A DNA stretch of 64,000 bases from CBDEGK01 sp965237855 (GCA_965237855.1 CBDEGK010000004.1:248001-312000); one strand, 5' to 3'; counted from the first letter of the stretch, positions 34,889-43,733 are shown. Numbers and translations: made by a program. Notes: a model not told the origin generated them from the letters alone.

Positions 34889-36329
34889 ATTTGTAATGCG
34901 GCATTGGCGGCGGCCCGTCGGAAATATGATAGGTGTACTTGAAATCACCCAGGGACTCGCTGAATTCTGCCTTGGCCGATTCCAGCACCGCCGGTGAGAG
35001 CAGCAGGTCGACCGCGGTAGTAGCCAATATTTTCGCCGCGTAATGCATGCCCTTATGGCCCATGGCCGTGCCGCTGGCAGCGGTTACCCCCCAGGAATGC
35101 CAGGGTATGTCTATGGGAGCCGTTGCCACACTCACATCAACGGTTGGCACTATCCAACTGACGTCGGCAACATCGGTAGAACCACCACTCATCTCCGTCG
35201 GTTCCAGGTCCAGGGGGACAATACTGCCATCCATTCCCCCCGCCGGAACACCCAGCGCTTCCTGCAACTTGATGGCAAAGCGCTCATCTGCGGCGCTGAA
35301 CACCGTCGGCCCTAGCTCCTCCATATTGGCGTGGGCAAGCCTGGCCATGGTTTTGTTCTGCAACATGCTATAGGTAGCGCTGAGCAGATGAACCTCGGCG
35401 GAGACATTCGCTGCCATTGCCGCGCCAGTCGCCATCGCCTGCATGCGCTCATACAAAGGCATGACCGCATCCAGTTCCTGATCGCGGATCCATACCACTG
35501 CGGCGGCCGATTCCGGAACCACGTTGGGGGCACCACCACCATCGGTAATCGAATAGTGAATACGGGCCGTGGTCCGCACGTGCTCACGCCACATATTCAG
35601 TGAGTGGGTAAATAACTCCAGTCCATCGAGGGCGCTCCTGCCATTCCAGGGGTCAAAAGCGGCATGGGCGGAACTGCCGTGAAACTCCACCACGGTTTCT
35701 ACCATGGCCTGAGAGCCGGAAACATCGACCTCATTGTGGGAGTTGGGGTGCCAGGACAACACCGCGTCAAGATCATCAAAGAATCCATCACGCGCCAGGT
35801 AGACCTTACCGCCGATAGCTTCTTCGGCCGGTGATCCGTAATAGCGCACAGTACCGCTGATACGACCCGATTCAATCATGCGTTTGATGGCCGTGGCGGC
35901 GCCAAGACTGGCCGCGCCAAATAAATTGTGACCACAACCATGACCGGGACCACCCTGCTGCAAGGGGTCTTTCTCTGCTTTCGCGGCTTGGGACAAACGA
36001 GGTAGCGCATCGTATTCGCCGAGGATGCCAATGATGGGTTGGCCACTGCCATACTCGGCGATAAATGCAGTAGGCATGTCGGACATTCCGCGAGTTACGC
36101 GAAAGCCCTGCTGCTCTGCGTAATCAGCCAGCACCTGTGCCGATTGGGTTTCCTTCAGCGCCGTTTCAGCAAAACCCCAGACAGCATCACTGAGTTCAAC
36201 CAGGCTTGCCTCTTGCTGCACAACTTCAGCGATGGCCGCCTGCTTAACCGATTCCAGCGAGTCTTGCTCCGCTGCAACGGCGGTCATCGCCAGGCAGCAA
36301 GAAAACAAGGTTATGTGCACTATACGCAT
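34887..36329 (-). CDS. M20 family amidohydrolase/carboxypeptidase, exported
   Basis: 480 residues. The ATG at 36329 is chosen because AGGAGG lies seven bases upstream and MRIVHITLFSCCLAMTAVAAEQ is a signal peptide. The M20D metal site shows in GGPGHGCGHNLFGAASLGAA near residue 130. WHPNSHNEVDVSGSQ, EFHGSSAHAAFDPWNGRSALDGLEL (dimerisation domain start) and LEPTEMSGGSTDVADVSW near 390 match AbgB/IAA-aminoacid hydrolase relatives. These cleave N-acyl amino acids or similar amides. Export to the periplasm is unusual for AbgB itself. It lies between two REP-like repeats and 10 bases after an NTF2-like gene. Confidence 0.9.
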   Translation of the reverse strand: MRIVHITLFSCCLAMTAVAAEQDSLESVKQAAIAEVVQQEASLVELSDAVWGFAETALKETQSAQVLADYAEQQGFRVTRGMSDMPTAFIAEYGSGQPIIGILGEYDALPRLSQAAKAEKDPLQQGGPGHGCGHNLFGAASLGAATAIKRMIESGRISGTVRYYGSPAEEAIGGKVYLARDGFFDDLDAVLSWHPNSHNEVDVSGSQAMVETVVEFHGSSAHAAFDPWNGRSALDGLELFTHSLNMWREHVRTTARIHYSITDGGGAPNVVPESAAAVVWIRDQELDAVMPLYERMQAMATGAAMAANVSAEVHLLSATYSMLQNKTMARLAHANMEELGPTVFSAADERFAIKLQEALGVPAGGMDGSIVPLDLEPTEMSGGSTDVADVSWIVPTVDVSVATAPIDIPWHSWGVTAASGTAMGHKGMHYAAKILATTAVDLLLSPAVLESAKAEFSESLGDFKYTYHISDGPPPMPHYK

Positions 36330-36339
36330 GCTTTTCCTC

Positions 36340-36774
36340 CTATAGTTCAAACAACAGATGGGCCGACAGGTCACCCACCAGGTCCACGTGCATTTCCCGG
36401 CGGGCAAATTCCCAGCCATCGCCGGTCTTTCTGAAACTGTCGCGATAGCGGCCATAGATAATTGGTTGCAAGGGAAACTCGCTGGTGCCCTGCACCACCG
36501 TAAAGCAGGAGCGTGAGCTCGCTTCGTCGCCCTCGATTTCGATAATGACATTAGTGGTGATATGCCGGGTCATGGGGGTGCCACTCTCCTCGTACAATCG
36601 AGTGGCATTCTGGTACATACCCAATACCGCCTCATAACCGACGACCAGGCTCTCCTGCGCCGGTGCGGCTATCTCGCCGTTGGCAAATAGCTGTGCCACA
36701 CCTTCCAGATCACCGCCGTCAATGCGCTCGGCGTAGGTGTAAATCAGGTTCTCAATCAAACGACATTCGTCCAT
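36340..36774 (-). CDS. NTF2-like (SnoaL/ring-hydroxylating beta-type) protein
   Basis: 144 residues of the cone-shaped NTF2 fold: CRLIENLIYTYAERIDGGDLEGVAQLFANGEIA at the start, TRHITTNVIIEIEGDEASSRSCFTVVQG in the middle and PIIYGRYRDSFRKTGDGWEFARREMHVDLVGDLSAHL at the end. This is the SnoaL_4 pattern also seen in dioxygenase beta subunits. No catalytic residues can be assigned. It is followed by the amidohydrolase gene after ten bases and preceded by a 58-base palindromic repeat, so it may start a two-gene operon. Confidence 0.85.
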   Translation of the reverse strand: MDECRLIENLIYTYAERIDGGDLEGVAQLFANGEIAAPAQESLVVGYEAVLGMYQNATRLYEESGTPMTRHITTNVIIEIEGDEASSRSCFTVVQGTSEFPLQPIIYGRYRDSFRKTGDGWEFARREMHVDLVGDLSAHLLFEL

Positions 36775-36785
36775 TCCTCTCTCCT

Positions 36786-36843
36786 CAGATCAAGGGGTCA
36801 GACTCCTTGATTTAAATTTCAAGGAGTCTGACCCCTTGATCTG
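36786..36843. repeat. REP-like palindrome, doubled copy
   Basis: Arms of 25 bases (36786-36810 and 36819-36843) are perfect inverted repeats around the AT-only spacer TTTAAATT. Each arm contains the GGGGTCAGACTCC unit also found at 34862-34888. The element fills the whole gap between the SDR stop and the NTF2-like start. As RNA it would fold into a very stable hairpin, but there is no T-run, so a classical terminator is not supported. Confidence 0.85.
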
Positions 36844-36844
36844 G

Positions 36845-37687
36845 TTACTCGCCCGGGGGGAAATCTACGCCCTGGGTGACACTTTCCCAGTTATTCAAAG
36901 AATCACTCACAGCTGACAGCTTCTCACGGTAAGTGGCCAACACACCAGCACCCAACAATAATTGCAGGGGGGGCTCATCCATATAGGCCAGGTCGACAAA
37001 CACCCTGGCAGCCCTGACCGGGTCACCCGGCTGCTTGCCGTCCATCTCACTGATCATATCCAGGCGTGAGCCCACGTGTTCATGATAGGCCTCAATCGGC
37101 GTCTCTGTGCGCCGCATGGAACGACCGGACCAGTCGGTGCGAAATGCACCGGGCTGTACCGAGCTGACTTTGATACCAAAGGGCGCCACCTCTTTTGATA
37201 ACGCCTCCATCATGCCCTCGAGGGCGTACTTGGAAGCACTGTAATAACCGGTGCCCGGGTTGGCCATCAGGCCAGCCTGAGAGGAGTTATTGAGTATGAC
37301 ACCACCGCCTCGCGCTCGCATATGTGGCAATACCGCCTTGGTCAGGGCCAGGGCGCCGAAGAAGTTGGTTTCGAACAGCTGGCGTACCGCGGCCTCCTCA
37401 CCCTCCTCTATCGCACCGACATAACCGTAACCGGCATTGTTAACCAATACGTCGATGCCACCAAAATGTTCAATGGCAGTACCGAGCGCTGCCTCTATCT
37501 GCCCTACGTCGGTGACATCCAATGCCAGCGCCAGCGATTGCTCTGGGTATTGCTCACAGATATCCACCACCGACTCGGGGCGCCGCGCAGTGACCACCGC
37601 GCTGTCACCGTGCGCCAATACCGCCAAGGCAATTTCACGACCGAAGCCGGTAGAACAACCAGTGATAAACCAAATCTTCGAATCCAC
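36845..37687 (-). CDS. SDR family oxidoreductase
   Basis: 280 residues starting from GTG with AGGAGA nine bases upstream. Motifs: WFITGCSTGFGREIA (TGxxxGxG) at residues 6-20, DVLVNNAGYGYVGAIEE near 82, the Ser in LNNSSQAGL, and YYSASKYALEGM with catalytic Tyr and Lys near 150, then QPGAFRTDWSGRSM. It has the form of classical oxidoreductase/retinol-dehydrogenase-like SDRs that prefer NADP. The gene begins right after the stop of a DUF1214-like gene (adjacent bases), so the two are co-transcribed. The substrate is unknown. Confidence 0.9.
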   Translation of the reverse strand: MDSKIWFITGCSTGFGREIALAVLAHGDSAVVTARRPESVVDICEQYPEQSLALALDVTDVGQIEAALGTAIEHFGGIDVLVNNAGYGYVGAIEEGEEAAVRQLFETNFFGALALTKAVLPHMRARGGGVILNNSSQAGLMANPGTGYYSASKYALEGMMEALSKEVAPFGIKVSSVQPGAFRTDWSGRSMRRTETPIEAYHEHVGSRLDMISEMDGKQPGDPVRAARVFVDLAYMDEPPLQLLLGAGVLATYREKLSAVSDSLNNWESVTQGVDFPPGE

Positions 37688-38938
37688 TTATTCTTCTCCT
37701 GCCAAACGCCAGGCATAGCTGGCAGCACGCTCGGTACTGAGTTGTTGCCTCTGTTCCGGAGAGACCTTTTGATTATCAGTCAGTGTCGCCTGGTATTCCG
37801 CCAGGTTCACCAATTCAGAGCGCACCCCGAGACTATCGGCCGGCTTACCCTCTTCAAACTCAGCCCAACGCAAAGTCAGAATGCCCTCGCGCATGTCGGT
37901 GGGATCCAACCAGTTGTGTACACCGGGGTCTTGCTTCGACACCACGAAGGTATAGCTGCCGTCAGCATTGGCCACCGACTGGGCCTTGTTCATGCAGCCA
38001 TTGCGGTCAGTGATGTTGTTGGTGGTGCCCCAGACATTGGTAATGGGCGCAATGAAATAATCCGCCCCACCCATATCCACTTCCAGCACGATGGCGTGGT
38101 CGTCATCGGGTAACTGAAAGTGGCCCATGATGTAGATCTGCCCCACCTGGGCGCCGTCGTCTTCCCGATCTATCACGAAACTGAAATCATTAGCCTCTTT
38201 GAGCAGGGCCTGGTTGTTCCAGCGGTGGGTGTTGGTGGCGTACTTGCGCATGTAGCGGCCGGCCAGTTCAATCAGTTCGTCGCGGCCGCGCTGGGCCTGG
38301 GTCGGCGCCGGGCCGAGTCGTTCAATACTGAGCTCATTGACACGGTCCTCACCCCAATCAAAGATAACATCGCGGATATAAAACTCGTGGGCACTGTCAT
38401 CGGTCTGCACATGATTGGGCCGATCGCCGGCGGGCTCACTGTCGACACTGATTTCGAAACGGCCCTCGCCGTCCAGCACCAGGTCTTTGCCATTGACCAG
38501 GCCCACCGTGCGCATGTCCTTGTCCCACAAGGTGAAATAGTTCTCCACCAGGCGCTTGGAATGCACGCGCCCCTTGATGACATAGCGCTCAGCACCACAA
38601 ATGGGGATCACGCGGTAGACGCTGTCGGGATTATCAATACCCCAGCGCGAACCGGGAATACGCTGCCCATACAGCTGGTGAGACAGGCGGCTGATGGTAA
38701 TGATTTTCGGATACAGCGGGTCCTGGTTCAAAGCCCAGATCACCGCGCCAAACATGACTTCTTCAAATGAAGCATCAAAGCATGCCCGCATATCGGCTGA
38801 TGGCTTGGCCAGGTCCAGCCAGTAGTCCTTCACCTGGCCATAGGCATCCTGCAGCTCGGGACTGCTGAACAATTCCAGCGCCAGCAGCTCATGCTCACGC
38901 TGTACGGGTGTATCGATGGGGTTGTTTGCAATGCCCAC
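37688..38938 (-). CDS. Hypothetical protein, DUF1214-like
   Basis: 416 residues from a GTG with AAGGA upstream, giving MGIANNPIDTPVQREHELLALELFSSPELQ. The middle, with YRVIPICGAERYVIKGRVHSKRLVENYFTLWDK and LVLDGEGRFEISVDSE, recalls DUF1214/DUF1254 proteins. Later segments are HEFYIRDVIFDWGED and HAIVLEVDMGGADYFIAPITNVWGTTNNITDRNG. No signal peptide is seen. Proteins of this kind often occur in steroid and hydrocarbon catabolic gene regions, but no activity is known to me. It is the first gene of a two-gene unit with the SDR and is divergent from the CaiB-type gene. Confidence 0.65.
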   Translation of the reverse strand: MGIANNPIDTPVQREHELLALELFSSPELQDAYGQVKDYWLDLAKPSADMRACFDASFEEVMFGAVIWALNQDPLYPKIITISRLSHQLYGQRIPGSRWGIDNPDSVYRVIPICGAERYVIKGRVHSKRLVENYFTLWDKDMRTVGLVNGKDLVLDGEGRFEISVDSEPAGDRPNHVQTDDSAHEFYIRDVIFDWGEDRVNELSIERLGPAPTQAQRGRDELIELAGRYMRKYATNTHRWNNQALLKEANDFSFVIDREDDGAQVGQIYIMGHFQLPDDDHAIVLEVDMGGADYFIAPITNVWGTTNNITDRNGCMNKAQSVANADGSYTFVVSKQDPGVHNWLDPTDMREGILTLRWAEFEEGKPADSLGVRSELVNLAEYQATLTDNQKVSPEQRQQLSTERAASYAWRLAGEE

Positions 38939-39022
38939 GGCAATAATCCTTATTCTTAAACACCAACAATCTAGTTTATGCGTAGAATAGCCGCACGCAA
39001 CCAAACAGGAACAATCTCGGGC

Positions 39023-40204
39023 ATGAGCTTACCACTGGCACAGATACGTGTACTGGACTTATCACAGGTTCTGGCAGGACCCTTTGGCGCGGCCATGTTG
39101 GGTGATCTGGGCGCCGATGTGATCAAAGTGGAGCCCCTGCGTGGCGACGAATCCAGGCACCTCGGCCCGGGTGTGGGCCTGGACTCTGCCATGTTTATCG
39201 GCGCCAACCGCAACAAGCGTGGGATTGCCCTGGATCTGACCAGCGAGGGTGGGCAAGGTGTCTTGCACAAACTGGTCGCCACTGCCGATATTGTCATCGA
39301 CAACCTGCGGCCAGATGCCAAGCAAAAACTCGGTATCGATTACTACAGCCTGGCGGCGGTCAAAGCTGACATCATCGCTATCAATGTCAGCGCCTTTGGC
39401 ACCTCGGGCCCCTACGCCGGCCGGCCCGGTATTGATCCCCTGGCCCAGGCCCTAGGCGGCATGATGGCCATCACCGGTCGAGCCGGGGAACCCCCCCTGA
39501 AAACCGGCAGCCCGGTGGTCGATGCCGCTACCGCCCACCTGGTTGTGATAGCGGCACTGGCTGCCCTGCGCAGGCGCGATGCCAGTGGCGAGGGTGAGCT
39601 AATTGAAGTGAGCCTGCTGGATGGCCTGTTCAACCTGCAACCCACCGTTATGTCCCAGTACTTTGTCTCCGGCCACGAACAACAACCCACTGATTGTGGC
39701 AGCGAGCTGATGGCTCCCTATGGTTGCTATCAGGCCAGTGACCGACGTTACTGGCAGGTCACCGCGCTTAATCAAAAGTTCTGGGTCAATATTTGTAAAG
39801 CCCTGGACTGCGAAGAATTGCTGGAGGACGACCGCTTCAGCCACAACACCGATCGTATGGCCAATGAAGACATTCTCAATGGACTGATCGCGCAAGCGGT
39901 GGCGAAATTTCGCTCGGATGAATTAGCACAGCGCTTTGCCGACCACGATGTACTGGCCGCACCGGTTAATGGCATTGCCGAGGCCACGCAAGATCCCCAG
40001 CTTCTTCACAATGGCATGGTCACAGAAACCGAACACGCCGCCCTCGGCACGCTTAAGACCGGCACCTTGCCGATCAAGTTTTCAGTATCAGCCCCCACCA
40101 CGGCTGCCCCCACATTGGGCCAGCATAGCCAGGAAATTCTCGCAGAACTGGGGATAGCTGAAACAGACATTGAACAATTACGCAGTACCGGCGCGCTCGC
40201 CTAA
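39023..40204 (+). CDS. CaiB/BaiF family CoA-transferase (class III)
   Basis: 393 residues, from MSLPLAQIRVLDLSQVLAGPFGAAMLGDLGADVIKVEP, the standard family start. RNKRGIALDLTSEGG near 60 and GRPGIDPLAQALGGMMAITGRAGEPPLKTGSPVVDAATAHL near 130, with the candidate catalytic Asp in VVDAATA, follow. Class III enzymes move CoA between acids without ATP, for instance in carnitine, bile-acid and formyl/oxalyl metabolism. A start 45 bases upstream is possible, but the family begins here. It is followed after 16 bases by a broken 2-oxoglutarate oxygenase gene. The CoA donor and acceptor are unknown. Confidence 0.9.
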   Translation: MSLPLAQIRVLDLSQVLAGPFGAAMLGDLGADVIKVEPLRGDESRHLGPGVGLDSAMFIGANRNKRGIALDLTSEGGQGVLHKLVATADIVIDNLRPDAKQKLGIDYYSLAAVKADIIAINVSAFGTSGPYAGRPGIDPLAQALGGMMAITGRAGEPPLKTGSPVVDAATAHLVVIAALAALRRRDASGEGELIEVSLLDGLFNLQPTVMSQYFVSGHEQQPTDCGSELMAPYGCYQASDRRYWQVTALNQKFWVNICKALDCEELLEDDRFSHNTDRMANEDILNGLIAQAVAKFRSDELAQRFADHDVLAAPVNGIAEATQDPQLLHNGMVTETEHAALGTLKTGTLPIKFSVSAPTTAAPTLGQHSQEILAELGIAETDIEQLRSTGALA

Positions 40205-40220
40205 ACAACAGGAGCCGAGA

Positions 40221-41206
40221 ATGAGTTCAGTCCCTACCATTGATATCAGCGCTGTCGACGATCACACACTGCAACAGATCGATGCGGCCTGTCGCGACCA
40301 CGGTTTTTTTAAACTGGTGGGGCATGGCCTGAATGATTTACTGGATGACATGTGGCGCCAATGCGAACGCTTTTTTGCGGCACCGCAGGAGTTCAAGTAT
40401 TCACTGATGCGCCCTGCCGACAGCGCCTTCGGCTACTTCAATCGAGAAATGACCAAGCTCAAGCGCGACCAGAAGGAGACCTTCGACTACAACGGATTGA
40501 ATCCAGATCATTCCAACAGCGCGATGAAGAACCGCTGGCCCGAGAATACCAACGGCCCGCTAGCCGACCATGAACTGGCGCAATTCGAAGCCACCTTGAA
40601 AGCGTTTTATAGCGCTACTGCAGAACTGGCAATGAAACCCTGGGGCTGGTACTGCAGGCACTGGGGGAAGATGCCAATGACCTGGAGACGTTGTTCGGTG
40701 ACGAGCACACCACCCTGGCGCGCCTCAATCACTATCCCAGCTACGATCCCTTGCCCGAGCCAGAACACACCGCCGACAATGCCCTGGGTCACATGGCTCT
40801 ACACGAACATACCGACCCGGGCGCCATCACCTTGCTGTACCAGGACGAGGTAGGTGGTTTGCAAACGCTTTCCGATGAGCAGGGTTGGATCGATGTGACA
40901 CCGGAGCCCTACAGCTTCGTGGTGAACCTGGGGGATTTAATGCAAGTCTGGTCGAACGACCACTACAAGGCCGCCAAGCACCGGGTGGTGCCAGTACCGA
41001 CGGATACGTCTCGCTACTCGATGCCCTTCTTCTACACGCCGCGTTACGACGCCGTGATTGAATCCGTGGTGAGCAACGAAGAGCCCCGCTACAGCACGTT
41101 TACCTGGTTGGAATTTGCCATCGCCCGTATGGAAGACAACTACGAAAACCTGGGTAAGCCGGACACCCAGGTAACGGATTGGCGCAAATCTTCGGTGGCT
41201 GTTTAG
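40221..41206 (+). pseudogene. 2-oxoglutarate/Fe(II) oxygenase gene with frameshift
   Basis: The ATG at 40221 follows GGAG and starts MSSVPTIDISAVDDHTLQQIDAACRDHGFFKLVGHG, the N domain of isopenicillin-N-synthase-like oxygenases. After MK (40632-40637) the frame is lost: the expected LGLVLQALGEDANDLETLFGDE continues in the frame two bases on from 40640. One base appears missing at the CCC near 40638. The iron site HEHTD, the distal His in AAKHRVV and the Arg in TSRYSMPFF are all after the break. So the gene is either dead or misread at one base. Its product would hydroxylate or desaturate a small molecule. Confidence 0.88.
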
Positions 41207-41691
41207 TCAACCCCTGCCACTGCATCCGTAGTTGGCAGGGAATACAGCACGAAGCGACCAAAATTGAAGATTGAGGCCAACAGAAAGTAACCGATGCCCG
41301 TCACGTAAGCCGCACCCAGCGAGGCACCCTGGTTGAGCAGGGAAATAGCCAGCCAGGCTATCACCGGCACATTGGCAAGCATAAAGAACCAAACCAGGGC
41401 CAGGTTGGTTGAAACCGGTTTCTCGCCGAACAAAAATACCCGGCAGCCCCATATCAGGTGCGCGGTTAACATAGCGACCAGCAATACAGCTGAAATCGGC
41501 AGGTATAAATTGAGCAGGGGGAGCAACGAGGCGACCAGAGCCGCACTGGTGGTATAGACCAGAGAACGGATACGGGCGGCAGCGCTAACTTCCCTAAACC
41601 TGGAATGCCCAAACGCAATCATCAAACCCGAAAAGCCCAGAAGGGCTACGGACAGCTCCGCAAGTATTTCAAACCGGCCTGTTTCAAACAT
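41203..41691 (-). CDS. Small integral membrane protein, unknown function
   Basis: 162 residues with four predicted transmembrane helices (about 10-28, 45-70, 75-92 and 105-150 combined as two). The N terminus FEILAELSVALLGFSGLMIAFGHSRF matches the layout of the protein at 9452-9973, so this is a paralogue. No family function is known. Its stop overlaps the end of the convergent oxygenase pseudogene by four bases. Confidence 0.7.
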   Translation of the reverse strand: MFETGRFEILAELSVALLGFSGLMIAFGHSRFREVSAAARIRSLVYTTSAALVASLLPLLNLYLPISAVLLVAMLTAHLIWGCRVFLFGEKPVSTNLALVWFFMLANVPVIAWLAISLLNQGASLGAAYVTGIGYFLLASIFNFGRFVLYSLPTTDAVAGVD

Positions 41692-41715
41692 ACAGAATTC
41701 CTGTCGCTGTGTTAC

Positions 41716-42876
41716 TTAATAGGACTTGGGTAAATCGAGCACGTTTTCAGCAATGTGCGACATGATCAATTGCTCGGTGATTGGGGCGATACGGGTCAGT
41801 ATGACCTCGCGTAATAACCGCTCCACGTGATATTCCTTGGCGTAGCCCATGCCACCAAAGGTCAACACCGCCTGAGTACAGGCATCAAAGCCCGCCCGGC
41901 CGCCGAGGAACTTGGCCGCGTTAGCCTGTGGCCCGCACTCCTCACCCGCGTCATACAACTCCGCCGCCTCCATACACAGGGCCCGCGCCGATTCCAGGTA
42001 CATCCACTTTTCCGCCAGCGGATGCTGGATGCCCTGGTTCTGGCCAATCGGTCGGTCAAACACCACTCTTTCTCCGGCGTACCTGGCTGCCCGCTCAATA
42101 GCGTCCTGGCCGATACCGATGGCTTCCATGCCTATGAGGATGCGTTCGGGGTTAAAACTGTGCAGCAGGTAATAGAAACCCCTGCCCTCCTCGCCAATAC
42201 GATCTTCGTCCGGGATAAACAGGTCGTCGATAAACACCGCGTTGCTGTCCACCGCGGCGCGGCCCATTTTCGGGATCACCTGCACATCCACTTTGCTGCG
42301 ATCGAGGTCGGTATAAAACAACGTCAGTCCACGGGCAGGTTTGTCAGTGTCTTCCAAGGGCGTGGTGCGGGCCAACAGGATCATCTTGTTGGCGACCTGG
42401 GCAGTGGTGGTCCACATCTTGCGGCCATTCACGAGGTAGCCCCCATCCACCTTTTTGGCGAGGGTGCTAATACGAGTAGTATCCAGACCGGCATCGGGTT
42501 CAGTGACACCAAAGCAGGTCTGGTCCGTGCCGGCAATCAAGGGCGGCAACCAGCGGTCTTTCTGCTCCTCCGTACCAAACACCACGATGGGGTGTGGCCC
42601 GAACAGGTTGATATGAATGGTCGAGGCCGCCGCCATACCTCCGCCGAACTTCGCCACGGTGTTCATCATCAGCGCTGCTTCAGTCACCCCCATACCGGCA
42701 CCGCCCTGCGCCTCGGGCATGGTGATGCCCAACCAGCCTCCCTCAGCCATAGCACTGTGAAACTCCCGCGGGAATTCAGCAGACTTATCCAGGCCCAGCC
42801 AGTAGTCGTCGCCAAACTGGCGACAGACCTTCTCCACCGCGGCTACAATTGTTTTCTGATCGTCGCTTAATCTCAT
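41716..42876 (-). CDS. Acyl-CoA dehydrogenase
   Basis: 386 residues from the ATG at 42876, starting MRLSDDQKTIVAAVEKVCRQFGDDYW; a longer reading is possible but lacks family likeness. Conserved segments: CFGVTEPDAGLDTTRISTLAKKVDGGYLVNGRKMWTTTAQVANKM near residue 130 (flavin site), FNPERILIGMEAIGIGQDAIERAARYAGERVVFDRPIGQNQGIQHPLA near 235, and FGGMGYAKEYHVERLLREV near 355. The Glu in AKEYHVERL occupies the usual catalytic base position. It oxidises an acyl-CoA to the 2-enoyl-CoA with electrons to ETF. The chain specificity is unknown. The divergent GFA gene starts 62 bases away. Confidence 0.94.
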   Translation of the reverse strand: MRLSDDQKTIVAAVEKVCRQFGDDYWLGLDKSAEFPREFHSAMAEGGWLGITMPEAQGGAGMGVTEAALMMNTVAKFGGGMAAASTIHINLFGPHPIVVFGTEEQKDRWLPPLIAGTDQTCFGVTEPDAGLDTTRISTLAKKVDGGYLVNGRKMWTTTAQVANKMILLARTTPLEDTDKPARGLTLFYTDLDRSKVDVQVIPKMGRAAVDSNAVFIDDLFIPDEDRIGEEGRGFYYLLHSFNPERILIGMEAIGIGQDAIERAARYAGERVVFDRPIGQNQGIQHPLAEKWMYLESARALCMEAAELYDAGEECGPQANAAKFLGGRAGFDACTQAVLTFGGMGYAKEYHVERLLREVILTRIAPITEQLIMSHIAENVLDLPKSY

Positions 42877-42938
42877 GCGCTCATCATAGCAAAAGGGTCT
42901 ATGCTTCTTGGAAGAAAAAATACCAACGGGGAATGACC

Positions 42939-43391
42939 ATGACAGGCCCAGACAAAATGACCGGCGGATGCATGTGTGGATCGGTGCGCTATGAAACACG
43001 GGGCGATCCCTTCCAGATTGGCCACTGTCACTGCAATAGCTGCCGCAAACACAACGGCGCGGCAGTAGTGACGCTGGCAGGCTTCCTCGCCGACCAGGTC
43101 ACCTTCAGCGGCAAACCACGCAAGTTGTACGAATCCTCTCCTGGCGCTAACCGGGCGTTTTGCGAGAACTGCGGCACTCCTTTGACCTGGGAAGGCGATG
43201 GCGGCGAGGAACTGGGGCCTTTGCTGGAACTCCATATCAGCACCTTCGACAACCCCGACGCCCTGGTGCCCACCGGGCATATGTTCTACCCGGAAAAAGT
43301 CGCCTGGTTCGACGTTGCCGATGACCTGCCCCGCTACGAAGGGTTTATCGGAGAAAGCCCGATCATCCAGCACGGGCCGGGGGAACAATAA
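42939..43391 (+). CDS. GFA family (CENP-V/GFA domain) protein
   Basis: 150 residues. The start MTGPDKMTGGCMCGSVRYET has GGGG seven bases upstream; another ATG six bases earlier is too close to it. Zinc ligands are in GGCMCGSVRY, GHCHCNSCRKHNG and FCENCGTPLTWEG, the classic GFA pattern. The prototype was described as a glutathione-formaldehyde-activating protein, but most members are zinc proteins of unknown role. It is followed after three bases by the gene stub cut by the transposon, so both once formed one operon. Confidence 0.9.
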   Translation: MTGPDKMTGGCMCGSVRYETRGDPFQIGHCHCNSCRKHNGAAVVTLAGFLADQVTFSGKPRKLYESSPGANRAFCENCGTPLTWEGDGGEELGPLLELHISTFDNPDALVPTGHMFYPEKVAWFDVADDLPRYEGFIGESPIIQHGPGEQ

Positions 43392-43394
43392 GCC

Positions 43395-43609
43395 ATGAAC
43401 TGGGAAGCTATCGGCGCCATCGGGGAAAGCTTGGGCGCCATCGGCGTCATAGTCACCGTGATCTATGTCGCGCTGCAAATCCGTCAAAACTCGGAAGCTG
43501 TCCGCGGTGCCACCGAACAAAACCTGATGAGCCAGGAAATGGCTTTGTATGCCCTGCTGGCAGAGCATGCCAACGTCTACCGGCGTGGTCGATCTGGGCT
43601 CGACAACCT
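43395..43609 (+). pseudogene. 5' stub of DUF4760-like gene cut by Tn3-family element
   Basis: The ATG three bases after the GFA stop opens MNWEAIGAIGESLGAIGVIVTVIYVALQIRQNSEAVRGATEQNLM, a familiar N terminus of marine gammaproteobacterial one-helix membrane proteins of about 170-200 residues, same plan as the intact protein at 7790. After about 72 residues the left inverted repeat of the transposon begins (43610) and the frame ends within the element at 43706. The 3' part of this gene is not found after the right end of the element. Confidence 0.85.
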
Positions 43610-43649
43610 GGCCCAGTGCCCACGAAGCTGTGCAAATCGGCCAGATTTT
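43610..43649 (+). repeat. Left terminal inverted repeat of Tn3-family element
   Basis: Begins GGCCCAGTGCCCACG and is identical over 40 bases to the reverse complement of 47360-47399. Beyond that, two mismatches and six more matching bases follow inward. The length fits the 38-40 base termini of the family, although the outermost bases are GGCC rather than GGGG. Confidence 0.95.
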
Positions 43650-43690
43650 CAGTCAGTGCTTGTTTTAGTCGTTGGATTCCATTTACAATA

Positions 43691-43710
43691 TGTTCCGTAT
43701 ATATAATCCG
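43691..43710 (+). promoter_or_regulatory. Resolvase-subsite-like motif before tnpA
   Basis: TGTTCCGTATATATAATCCG matches the motif at 46746-46765 at 18 of 20 bases. It lies 23 bases before the tnpA start. The AT-centred dyad with TGT and CCG edges resembles resolvase binding subsites, so tnpA may be repressed by the resolvase and the site may take part in res. Confidence 0.55.
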
Positions 43711-43733
43711 TAATAATAAAACGGGAATCGTGA

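Noticed and set aside
34887..36551. Longer start for the M20 amidohydrolase (36551)
   Set aside because: It would overlap the NTF2-like gene by over 200 bases; the ATG at 36329 has AGGAGG and starts a signal peptide.
36786..36843. Rho-independent terminator for the SDR/NTF2 region
   Set aside because: The hairpin is strong, but its loop and flanks have no T-run and the same unit recurs as a repeat, so a REP-like element is the better reading.
43691..43710. LexA box before tnpA
   Set aside because: The gammaproteobacterial LexA site is CTGT-8-ACAG; the sequence here lacks the ACAG half and matches the motif before tnpR instead.
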